Assembly (NCBI RefSeq): GCF_008831285.2
Contig: NC_045138.2
Location: 42,587,115 to 42,651,114 of the forward strand
Direction: 5' to 3'
From: Nymphaea colorata
Taxonomy: Eukaryota; Streptophyta; Magnoliopsida; Nymphaeales; Nymphaeaceae
Length of the DNA: 64,000 nt
Below, one piece after another: positions 35,901 to 48,100 of this stretch; the stretch's first letter is position 1; the number at the start of each line of letters is the position of its first letter. The translations under genes and the position numbers were made by a program. Below the pieces are notes generated by a model. That model searched no databases and was not told the DNA's origin. It saw only the letters and a list, made by a program, of their open reading frames with translations.

Positions 35901-38900
35901 ATGTATATGGGAGTTGTCCCGCTTTCGCCACTGGTCTCGCCTGTTCGGAGCGCAGGCGGTGCAAGGCCCCAGGGTACTGTTGTGTGATGTGCTTGGAGCG
36001 TAGGCTCCCGCCTTCCCAACCTGGGTGTCCTAGGAAAGGCTGAGTATCTCTCCTTGGAATTCACACATCCATGGATGAGTGCTCTACCGCTGCAGCGGAT
36101 AGATGGATCCATACTGTTCTGGGCCACCACGGGGGTTGTCTCTCGGCTGTGGGCCGCCCGCGGTGTGCACGTGCCTGTGTTTGCACCCACAGGAACTGTA
36201 AATTCACTGATAGTAATGAAACTGCAATGTATGTGATTGAAATGTATAGGATTGTTGTGCATGTGACTGTTGTGCCTATGAATGCAAGTGACATGTTGAT
36301 GATGCCTTGCATGTGATTGAAATGATGTTATTGTAGCCATTGAGTGGTGTCTGCATGTCGTGTCTTGACACGACATAATGATAGATTGTTCTGATGTTTG
36401 TGTACTGAGTCCGACCTTAGAGGGCTTGGACTTTTCCTGGCTTGTTGCCATACTGCGAAGGCTAAGCCTTCAGTTGTTTCTTTTTTCAGGTTTTGGTGTA
36501 CCCGGGGCAGCAGGCTGAGCAGATGGCTACACTCACGTCCTACTGGGGAGGTTTTGGGTTTTGTTTTGTTCTTGTAGTGCCGGCGCGTCGGGTTTTTGGT
36601 TTTACTGATGCCTTGTTTTTTATTAGGCATCGACGTTGTGATTTTGGGGCATTTTTGTCAAATGTACAATTGAATTGAAATGTTATATAATGGAAAGCTT
36701 GCCCCATTGTTTTGAATTGCTTGGCTCATTCTTTTTTGAACTATTGTGTAGTCACACCTCGATGTTGGATGTTAGAAAAAAAAAATGTTTGAGTGTCAAA
36801 AAGGTCGGGGTGTGACAATCGCAGCATTGTTGGTGCTTTGCAATATTTAACTTTTACCAGACCTGATATTACCTATGCGGTAAATCAAGTGTCTCAATTT
36901 ATGCATACGCCAAGGGACGTACATATGAATGCAGTTAAAAGAATACTAAGGTATCTCAAGGGAACTGTTGGAGATGGATTAGTGTATTGTAAAAGTGAAA
37001 ATGAAGCTGCTGATCATGAATTAATCACATATACTGACGCTGATTGGGCTGGAAATCCAGACGAAAGAAGATCTATCTCTGGTTTTTGCACCTTTATAGG
37101 TAAAAATTTGGTATCTTGGAGTAGTAGAAAACAACGAGCAGTTGCAAGATCAAGTACAAAAGCTGAATACAGATGTATGGCTGCAGGGACGGCAGAAGTG
37201 ACTTGGATTCGACACTTGCTAGAAGATATAGGAGAAAAAATAAAAGGCTCAATACTAATGTGTGACAACCAAAGCGCCATCAACATTGCTTTCAATCCTA
37301 TATAACATGGCCGAACAAAACACATTGAGATTGACCAGCATTTTATCAGGCAGAAGGTGGAGAATAAAGAGATAGAACCAGTCTTCGTTGGAACTAATGA
37401 ACAAGCTGTTGACATATTTACTAAAGGATTGACAAAGTATCGTTTTTGGTTTCTGAAGAGCAAGCTGTTCATGGTTCAAAACCATGCACAGCTTGAGGGA
37501 GGGTGTTAAACAGTAAAGATCTGGATCCTTCTTCTGGATCTCAACACGTTGAAGAAAAGTCTCTTAGGATTCCTCTGTTCTTGTAAAGTGTGTTGAGGCA
37601 TTTAATGTCCTTGGGTCTCTTAGGATTTTACGTTGTATTAAATGTCCTTGTAATATGCGATCCTCTCTTGATCATTCTCTGTTTATCAAGAGAATTTCAG
37701 GGGTTTGACCATTCTAGCAGTTTATGTTGATGATATTATCTGATAGATGACTCCACTCAAGAAATTTCTGATACAAAGTTGTTTCTTCAAAAACACTTTG
37801 TGACGAAAGATCTTGGTCAACTACAATATTTCTTGGGAATAGAAGTTGCTCGTAACAAGGAAGGTGTAGTTCTATCTCAACGGAAGTATACACAAGAGAG
37901 ACCTAAAAGCCTTAACCACCTGCATGGGCTACCATGTAAATCAGGCCTGATCTTGAGAATACAAATGCTTCAAGAGATACACTCTTGAAGATCCCAACGA
38001 CTTCAATAGGTAATACACAACCAAACCTCAAACTTGAGGAGAAGATACCAAATCTATTAATCTCAAGAGAAGAATACACAAGAGAGGCCTAAAAGCCTTA
38101 ACCAAACAAGGGACAACAGTCCCATATATATAGTACAATGAAAGGGAGAGAAGAAGGAGGAGTTGGCTGTTGGGCCAGCTCCAACAGCTAGTTCCCTTTT
38201 ACAAAAAGGAAAAGGTAAAAATAGAAAAAGAAAAGAAATAAAAAGTACATAAAAAAGAAAAGGAAGCAAATAAAATAAAATACATAACACCTATGCATAC
38301 ATAGATATTCATATATACAAATCATATATGAAACATATGTATACTTACATAATGTCTAATTTTTAAATTCTAACAAGATCTTGGTCAACTACAATATTTC
38401 TTGGGAATAGAAGTTGCTCGTAACAAGGAAGGTGTAGTTCTATCTCAACGGAAGTATGTTCTTGATTTATTACAGGACACCGGAATGCTAGGAGCTAAAC
38501 CGACCAATCTATATATGAATCCACACATACATCTTCATGATGACCAATCAGAATTAGTGGATTCTCGATTACACAGATCTCTTATTGGAAAGATCCTTTA
38601 TGTCACTTTGACCATACCAGACATTAGCTTTGCAGTGAGAAAGCTAAGTCAATTCATAGAAAGACTCAGGAAAGTTCATCGGGATGCAGCTTTAATGGTG
38701 GTCAAATATTTAAAATTGTCTCCAGGTAAAGGACTTTTGTTCACAAAAGGCAAGACCTTGGAAATGGAAGCCTATAGTGATGCTGACTATGCTGGCTCAG
38801 TCGAAGACAGGAAGTCTACCACAGGATTCTGTGTATTTGTGGGAGACGACCTTATATCCTAGAGAAGCAAAAAGCAAGGTGTGGTGTCAAGATCTAGTGC

Positions 38901-41900
38901 AGAATCTGAATACAGAGCTATGGCTCAGACTGCTGCTGAAATGACTTGGCCTAAATCAATGCTATATAGCCTAAGTGTGTCGATGCATCTTCCAATGAAG
39001 TTGTATTGTGACAATCGAGTAGCCACATACATTGCAAGCAATCCAGTTTTCAATAAGAGAACTAAACATATTGAAGTGGACTGCCATTACATTCGGGATC
39101 TTGTTCAAGGAGGAACTGTAACCACTATTCATGTATCATCTGAAGATCAAACTGCAGATGTCTTCACCAAAGCTCTTCTTATTTGTGATTTCTCTAGATG
39201 TTGTGATAAACAAAGCATGATTAATATGTATGCTATAGCTTGAGGGGGATTGTTGAATTAGAAGACTTTTAAGTTTCTAAGTGGTTCTTTGCAATATTTA
39301 ATAGTTAGGAGTTCTCTTTAAACATTCCTCTATTTTTGGTTGATGTTATATGTAAGTCTCTACTTCTGCCTTCATCTCTTTATTATTGAGATTAGGGTTA
39401 GTAAATGAATAAGGATTCTCTCTATAAGACTGCCTGTTGTAACATATTCCAAAGGATACAGCCAAAGAAACCTACCCAGTTGGTCTCGAGTCCGAGGGTT
39501 CACCACGTTAAACATCATTGGTGCTTTGTTGAGCTTGTTTAAATGAGCTTCAAACAAGCTCGATGAAACATTGTATCGCCGAGTCAACCTCAAGCCAGTT
39601 CCCTAGAGCTTGACTCAAGTTCAAGAAGAGCTTGAGGTTTTATGGGCATGACTAGCCTCGTGTTCAGGCTTAACCGCATCCTCACCTATTTGCTTTCAAA
39701 ATTTTCACTCTTTCTTTCTTTCTTTCTCTCTCCCTCTCTCTTTCTTCCCTCTTTTGTTTTCTTTTTCTTTTTTTTTTAATCTCTCTCTAGTTTTTCCCTC
39801 CATTCTCTCTCCCTTTTTCAGTTATCTAAACTCTAAATCATGTTCTCTCTCTCCTCTCCCCCCCCCCCACACACCATGTCCTTTGGAAAGGACTACACCC
39901 AACTAGCCTATCATCCTATGTTACATGGTTTCTTCTAAATGGTTGCTGCACCTGTGTCGACATTGGTGCTGGTGCTTCTCCGACTAAAGCGGATCTAGAA
40001 ATTGCACCTGACTAAAGCAGATACCGAGTTATATGTAAATCTTAAATATTATGTTTGTTTTAGCCTTTGAGGCATATATTGTTTCTTCTAAATTGTTATT
40101 GTCACAAGTCTAAATTTCTAATTGAATGATTTATTTATAATGTTATTAAATTTGAAATTTTGAAGATAGAAATTTTAACATCCGGTGATTTACGGAATAA
40201 AAATTTGATTTTTTTAGTTTGTCCAGATAAAACTGGAACTTAATTTAGCTGTAGCTGTAATTTAGAATAAAATTAAACGTATCTCCAATGAGCCCTAGAA
40301 TAAGTATTTATGCATATAAAATGCATATAAACACATAATAGTAAATATTAGAACATAGGGCAAAACAGAAGTTTCGCATCACAAAGAGGTAAATCTGGTA
40401 ACGAAGGGTTTGAAAGTAACAACCTTAGTTCGTTAGGTCATTAAATCTGCTTCATATATCAGAAGATCTTGATTTTTCTATTCTCACTCTAAGATCATGC
40501 ACTTAACTGGAACTACATGCTTCACAATCAGGCACAGACAGCTTTAGAAGGTTCAAGAATGAAGGAATGCTGTTCTACTCATTAAATACATCACTAAGAT
40601 GTCACTATGGTAAGCAGATATGGCTGCTATGCGAGACTTGCCTACACCATAAGGGGACAAAGGACACAAGTAAAAAACAAGAAACAAGCTGACAACAATA
40701 CCATAGACAACTCCATTCAAGCATCCTTTTGTAATGGAACACATCCATTTATAAATCAAAATCCATAAGAAATTCATAAATTCAAGAATATTATCTACTG
40801 GAGGCGTACCCTACCGGTACCGGTACGACACCGGTACGGGGCTGGGTACGGCTCCGGTACCGGTACGGGGCTGGGTACGGCTCCGGTACGCGTTGACCGT
40901 ACCGAATACGATCAACGTACCGGAGGCCGTATCCGTCCAAAATTGGACACGGTCAACATTGACCGAATCCAATTTTGTCCATTTTTTTAAACGTTTATTT
41001 CATTTTAACGTTAAAAATTATTTTGACGTTAAAAAAAAAAGTAAAACGAAACTCTTTCGTTTCTGTCTTACGAGTTATGACTCTTTACCTCTCGTCTCTC
41101 TCCGGCAACGAAGCAACGGCGACGGCAGGGGCGGCGAACGCAGGGCGGAACGGCGACGACAGCAGCAACGGCAGGAGGTGACTGTGACGTTTTTTTCATT
41201 TTTTGTTTTCATTTTCATCGGCTCCACCCCTGCCTTCGCCGCCGGCGACGACCAGCGACGGGTTGTGTGTGCAGAAAACTCATCGCCTGAAAGTGAAAAC
41301 CCAACACCCCTCCCTCTGGCTCGCCCTTTCTCTACCCGAGAGGGTTTCAAATCTCTCTCCCTCTCTACCCGAGAGGCTAGCCGACGATTTATAGCCCAGC
41401 TGCTTCCTCATGTGTTTTGTGTGTTTATTTGTGTGTGTCAATGTGATTTGCAGCTTTTTTGTGTGTTTTCATAATAAACTTGATCTTCTTCCTGGTAAGC
41501 CAGAGATTCAGAGAATATAATAGAGGCCTCCTTTTCATTCTTCACTGTCTTAGAATATGAGGCCTTTTCATTCTTCACTGTCTTAGAATATTGTTGAATG
41601 TGGATTGCATTTGCCGGCAGGGCATGTGAATGAGTGTTGCACTCATGCCGTTGTACTGAATGAGTGTTGCATGTAGAGCCGTTGTACTGTGATATATCGT
41701 TTCATGAGAGGATTCATTTATTTCGAATGATCCCTGTTTTTATTGGTTATGTGTTGCAGTTGCAGCTCATTTGCTAGGTTCTGTTCAGACATAAGTTGTA
41801 ATGGCTGATAAAGGAAAAGAAATACCCTACAGGAAGTGGGAATGGAGAAAGCAACAGTAGTAGTGTTAATACCACTGCATTAGAGAAGGATAATCCACAA

Positions 41901-42061
41901 CAGCCTCTTTGGCGCTATGTGAAAAAAATAGGAAAAGGACCAGGTGGTGGTGGGAATGTAATTACTTCCATAGTTCCATACTGTGTTTTGGACCATGATT
42001 TTATTCTGTTTGCAATTTTTTGATATATATGTGTGAATATGTTATTTTGTTTGAAATTTTT

Positions 42062-42110
<49 letters not shown>

Positions 42111-45100
42111 CGTGTGTGTACGGCCGTACGCCCGTACCCAAATTTTTTGAAAATGGTCCGTACCCGTACCTATGTGACATAGTCTACATTAAACAAAGGA
42201 ACAAACAGCAAAGACAAATGGCATGGGAACTGATGATAACCATATCAAAAGATGTTATTTCTTCCAAGGCTACAAGATCCAACACGGCAGTAGGCAACCA
42301 AACCCAGACTGACCATAAGTATCGTGATTAGTTCCCCCAGGCCCCAGCCCCAGGATGATGAGAATGAATAGCATTCAAAGAAACAAGCAAACTACATAGC
42401 AAGCATAAGATTTGAAGATAACTTGCACCTTAAATTTTTTTCATAATTTTGCATTTGTTATTTTTGAAACAACCTTAAGAACTTAAGCAGCTAATGATGA
42501 CTTTTTGCTGCAAAAGGATATATAAGTGCTAAAATATCATCCAACCCTAACTATACAAAATGTTCTATTTAAGTGCTCAAGCAAGTATGGTCGGAACATA
42601 TTAAATAATGGTGCATCATTTACCTTAGGCATCTTGCACACAAAATATGATGATTCTTTCACTGAAACTGCATCCTATCCCCGAACACCATAATTATTTC
42701 TAGTGGGATAAGGTTTGATCTAAAGAGAGAACTAGTAAAATTGTGCAGACTAGTGGACAGTGAGGGAATTCGTTAAACAACAGGAGGAAGAAATCATAAT
42801 TCTTTGGCATCATGATTCCTAATATGCAATTGCATGGACATGGATGTCTGGATGTGATTTATTGATAGAGGACTTAATAAAAAAGGGGCGTCAAGGGCTT
42901 AACAGAGAAAAAAACAGGAAAAATATTCATTGTTATCAGGATCTGAAAAACAGAAAACTACTTTTGCATTTCCAAACAGACCTGTAGGTGGTGCATCTGT
43001 ATATAATTCCAAATTCGTTCAATAGCTTCAGTCTGAGGCATTTCCCTTTCTCCAGTGCCAAAAAACTTACAAAGTGCCTCAGATATTATAACAGGAGATG
43101 AACCAACTGCAGGGCCTTGAGCTAGAGATCCTACATATGATGCTTTCAGCCTTTTAGGGTCAGGACCTGAATCTTCTGCGAAAGGCAAATTGCATAAACT
43201 TTAGTAAGTTACTATGATGTACCCTGTCCTTATTCTAATGACCAACCCACACATACTTGCTGGATCAAGTGGCAAAATGTGCTTTGCCAAAAGCTTGTTC
43301 ATCTTAAACATGTCAGTGCAATCTGTCTCAAACACCAGCCTCAATGCATCATTGCAAATAATCTTTCTCTTGTTACTTGGATCCTGAAGATTATTTTTCC
43401 TTATGTAGGCCCAAAGCTCTTTCACAATCTGAAAAAGCACAAGCTGTTAGAATTTCTATACTAGAGAAACAGATAAAAGAAAAACATGATGTGAGTTTGT
43501 GAATGCAATGGACCTGAGTTCGTGTCATGGCTGGTTCACCAACAATAGCCTGCAGTTCAGGAGAAACACCACAAAGTTTATTAAGACCACCTGCACCACC
43601 TCTTCGTTTGCCACCAGCTGCAGTATTACTCGGAACTTTCCTGGGGCTAGCAGTAAATAAAAATCAACCGTCTCAAGACATCAATAATGGCAACATGAAA
43701 AAAGGAAAGAAAAGGACTAGTGTCATAATACAAATAGGTTTTCTTTTGAACAGATAATGGGAGAACATTTAGCTTAATAACTGCAAAATAAAAGCATTTT
43801 TGGTAAAGCTTAGATGTGCATGTTAAATGTGTTAAGTTCACACGAACCAACCATTACAAACTTCAAGTGTCAGGTCAATCTTCAGAAACTAGTATGAATA
43901 GAAAAAGACACAGGTTTGACGACTGGTAAAATAATTAGAACTTTCAACATTGCAGTTACCCTTTCTTTTATCATCTATTTTATTGTAGATTAGTTTCGCT
44001 GTTTTTTTTAAAAAAACGCGTATTATACGTTAAAAATGTCTTTACCGTATAAAACGGGAATAAGAAGCATTTTTTTCAAAAAAAAACGTTTAAAAATAAA
44101 AGACGCGTATAAAACGCGTTTTATACACGTCTTTCACGTTTTTTTAAAGATACACAGTGAGTTTTTAAAAAAAAATGGCACGCGTGTAATATTTGTAAAG
44201 GAATTGGTTTTTTTTAAACTTGGATGCTCCTTTTAATGGCCAAAACGTCTTTTTAAAAGATGGCACGCGTGTAATATTTGTAAACGAATTGGTTTTTTTT
44301 AAACTTGGACGCTCCTTTTAATGGCAAAAACGCCTTTTGAAAGATGGCACGCGTGTAATATTTGTAAACGAATTGGTTTTTTTTAACTTGGACGCTCCTT
44401 TTAATGGCAAAAACGTCCTTTTAAAAGAAAAAGGGGCTTTCCCGCCAACCTCTCCTTCGTTCTCTTTTTCTCTTTTTATTTTCTCCTTTTCCCGCCTGTT
44501 GCTGGAGTTCACGTTGCAGGGAAAGAGTTTATTAACTTTATTTATTTGAATTTTTAAGTTGACATTGTTTCAAGGTGTACCTAAAATTTGTGGCTTATCT
44601 AGCTATTTTCTAATGTTTTTTTAATTTCTCATTTATTTTATTTTTATATAATTGTTAGGATTTTTTATTTATTTTTTCAAAATTTGCCGTCTTTTTCCCG
44701 TTTTATTCCCGAGATTTTTTTTCTCACCGTATTATACCCGTTTTTTTCCTCGCCGTATTATACCCGTTAACATCTTTTGTGACAATGGTTTATCCAACAG
44801 CATTCGCAAGCTTGTACAGTGCCATCAGTTAAATGCTCAAGCTTCACATTTTAGTACTTTGAATATCATCCCATACAGTTCTAATTGCACATCCATTACA
44901 TGTGACTTCTTTATTGAAAACATTTAACCTGTGTCACATGGATGCAGCAATTGGGCTGCTGATCCATGTCAACATGATGCAGTTGTAGCTGTCGTAGCAG
45001 CTTGAAAGCACCAATGTTTTATATTGTATACATTGTTATACATACTATATACTTTAACTCAACTAAAAACTAATTCTTTCATATATATAGGAATACATGT

Positions 45101-48100
45101 TTACCTATACATATGGTTTTTAGAATGCAAACACCAAGAGTAAGCCCCATGAATAGTCCAATCAACAAATATAAGATGACTCACACATTAACACCAAGTG
45201 ACTCTTTAAAAAACTAGTTTATGTGTCTCCATCCGTGAATCATTAGATCAGACAGTTCATGGTGGTGCATACTAGTGTGTGTATGTGTGTGTCTATATAG
45301 TGCATATCTGTATGTGTGTGTAATGGTGCAAGAACTTGCATCCACACCCTGTGACATAGCCTTTTACTACTACCAATTTCAGGCATCACTATCAACCATA
45401 ATCAAGTGCACCAAGAAAAGGTCTCATATGCCATACATGGACTACCAGCCAAAACCTCTTTATTTACAACAAACAGGGTAATTTCACAAAGGACCATGAT
45501 AACATGCTTAGATACCAATTCTTCACAAATTTATCTGTGCAACTTAAAAGTTCATCAAGCAGAACAATGTGGTAATTAATAGTACTTTGACTACCATCAA
45601 AATAAAAAACTCTCTGTTCACTATCACTGTCTCCTTTATAAGCATCACAATAGATAAAGTAAGCATGGTAAGCATAGCTAGCGCTGCAGCCTATTGTAGC
45701 CTTTCTATCAAACAAGAATTTATAGTATATTGTTGAGACAAATATTTATAAGTTTAATGACAAACAATTTGGAAACTTTATTATGAGTATTTTATTATTT
45801 TCTTGTCATAAGGATGATTGCTTTGTAACTCTTCACTAATCTCTATTGAAAAAGAGATTAGGGTTAATGAAAGTTGACTTTTCTGTTTTCCCTCCTACCA
45901 ATTGGCACATGGCATCGGAGCCCTATTGAACCTAAGAAACCTAAGACCATGTGTCGCTACTTCTCGTTGTGCACTGCAATCAATTGGAGTTGTCCTATTT
46001 CCTATTTCATCTCAGCTGCTTTTTTTCAAACATCTTTCACCGCAGCTGCTTTTTCTCATACCTTCTTCTTCTACTCCTTTGCAAAGGCATCTTCTTTTGG
46101 GTCATCCATCTTTGTTAAAGATTCGTAGAGTGACCCCTCAGATCTCTCCACTTGTGTCTATTATATGTGAGGCTTATCAATAGAGAAAGCACCATCAAAG
46201 TTCTTTTCTTGATGGTGAGAATCGGTCCAGTAGTCAAGTCCTTGACCTCCTTCATGTCAATATTAGGAGCCAAGCGTGTTCCTAGTCAGTCCAAGTATCG
46301 GTAGTACCTTGTCATTGTTGATGACATTTCAACATTGTCATGGATGTTCCTAATGAAAGATAGACTAAAAATTCATGCACTCCCAAATTGTTTGTCATTA
46401 AACAAAAATCAGTTTAGTTATTCTATCAAAGTTATTTGCACTGACAATGCTCTCGAATTCAAAACTAATCAATTGCTGCAAGTTTATCATGACCATGGAA
46501 ATCAAACCCAAACTACTCGTGCACAGACATCTCAACAGGACAGAATGGCTGAATGAAAACTTGACATTAAAGCTACACTCTAAATACACCTGCTTCATAC
46601 AAGGGAGAGGCAATTCTCACATAATATTACCTAATTAACCGTATACTATCCTCTTCTATGTAAGAACAAATCCCTTTTCAATAACTTTTTTGAATTCCCC
46701 AACTTTCTTATTTCTCCAAATGTATTTGGATGTGTATTGTTTGTTGATAAGTTGGGTGCTGAACATGACAAACTTGCAGCGCCAGCCATAAAATGCATTT
46801 TCCTGGATATCCTAAGAATCAAAAAGGCTATCATTGTTATGACCCCATATCCAGACGAGAATATGTCAGTGCAGATGTATCATTTTTTTTAGTATGTTTC
46901 ATGCTATTCTACTTCTATCTCAAGGCTACATGTGGACCATAGTAACAAAATGCCTCTTCCCATACATGTGTTTCCTTTTGAGTTTGTTCCTTCTATGAGG
47001 GGCTCAATGAGCCTGGTCCTGCTAATCCTCCTCAATTTCATGGTATTCCACTGGTTTACAGTCACAAACTACCAATTTAACCAACTTCCACCACCTCTTC
47101 TTCAAAAATAAGTACTTTTGATAACACTATTATTCATCATGTAGATCTAGAAGAACATGTATATACTGAGGCTCCTGCCATCTAATCCCCTCAGTTTTCT
47201 GATCGTCACTAATATATGCTCACAAGCCACCAACTGAATGCAACCTCTACCACCTCTTCTTCTCCAGAAATAAGAATTTTCAGTAATACTATTATTCATG
47301 ATGTAGCTCCAGAACAATAGGTACATATGGGGACTTAGGAGGTTGATGATGATAGACTCATTGCATTCAGGAAAGCTAAAGGATAATGCACTCTGCACCT
47401 TATTTCCCAGTTTCACAGGGATGCTAGACTAAGAAAACATATGAAAAGATTTATATATGCTCTATAAGTTACTTTTGTTGGACCCTCAATGAAGACAGGC
47501 AATCCACGACGAGATTGATGTTTTAGTGTCATGGGAAACCTAGAAGTTAGCCTCACCTCCTTCAAATGTAGATATTGTCGGTTATAAATGGGCGTTTACC
47601 ATCAAATATAACTATGATGGTTCTATATAGAGATATAAGGCCAAGTTAATGGCCAAAGGTTACACATAAACATGCGGAGTGGACTTCTTTGAAACACTCT
47701 TCTCCCCTGTGGCTGGACTTTAATTTGTTTAGTTGTCTTTGTGACAGTCCATTATGGATGGTTACTATGTCAATTGGATGTTAATAACACATTTTTGTAT
47801 GGAGACTTGTCTGAGACTCTATATGCAAACCTCCAGGATTTGAGGCTCAATTAGAGTGTGACAAAGTGTACAAAGTTATAAACTAAAGAAAACTTTGTAT
47901 GGTTTAAAACAAAGCCCTCGTGCTTATTTTCAAAATTTGCTTGAAGCTATGTTGTCTTTTGGTTTTCAAAGATCAGCATCTATGCATGAAGAAGACCAGT
48001 TGTTGAGTTGTTATATAGAGGTGTACATAGGCCACATAATACTAATGGGGAATAGAACGCAGGATATTTCTAACACTAAGGGACATCTTTAGAAGAACTT

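Larger units (their letters stand above)
32638..36817 (+). mobile_element. Gypsy (chromovirus) element E, 3' half
   Basis: It starts abruptly in integrase ([20 protein letters not shown]) at the junction with D, continues to the chromodomain-bearing end of pol at 33756, and has a 3' LTR of about 3.0 kb. The 5' LTR, gag, protease, RT and RNase H are absent. Strong similarity to element F shows they are one family. Long LTRs plus the integrase-linked chromodomain suggest the Tekay/Del lineage. It ends inside element A's RNase H, with ATCGC following the LTR. Confidence 0.9.
16650..37657 (+). mobile_element. Copia element A, split by nested insertions
   Basis: The outer element of the nest. Its 5' LTR (16650-17153), primer site, gag and the protease start (to 18356) are followed by insertion B. 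A resumes at 23685-23871 ([15 protein letters not shown]), is broken by C, and resumes for 13 bp (29395-29407) before D. After D and E it returns at 36818 inside RNase H and runs into a truncated 3' LTR starting at 37504. Integrase and RT are missing and were presumably lost by deletion at the D/E junction. The 5-bp sequence before the 5' LTR is GAACT, but the matching downstream copy is lost. Its orientation is opposite to the host SWIB gene. Confidence 0.85.
37658..39444 (+). mobile_element. Copia remnant H (RT end, RNase H, 3' LTR)
   Basis: It begins in RT (DHSLFIKR equivalent) and is close to element [21 protein letters not shown] and [20 protein letters not shown]. Stops and small deletions occur, including a TAG at 38860 (W codon of ISWRSKK). 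RNase H ends at 39243 (INMYAIA), followed by a GAGGGGGA tract and a 194-bp 3' LTR (39251-39444). The 5' portion is missing. A foreign 485-bp insert at 37890-38374 splits RT. Confidence 0.88.
40803..42180 (+). mobile_element. hAT-like derivative with GTACCGGTACGG terminal region
   Basis: The left end is dense in TACCGGTACGGGGCTGGGT words and the right end has GTACGGCCGTACGCCCGTAC and CCGTACCCGTACC, giving loosely inverted termini. The interior has a GC-rich leader (41080-41300) and a truncated transposase N terminus (about 41801-41971), followed by a (TA)n run at the internal deletion. Flanking TATCTACT and GTCTACAT share five central bases and may be a decayed 8-bp target duplication. Boundaries are approximate. 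Confidence 0.6.

Noticed and set aside
35822-36630. Several open frames on both strands, up to 209 codons
   Set aside because: They lie inside the 3-kb LTR of element E, and the equivalent region of element F does not keep them open.
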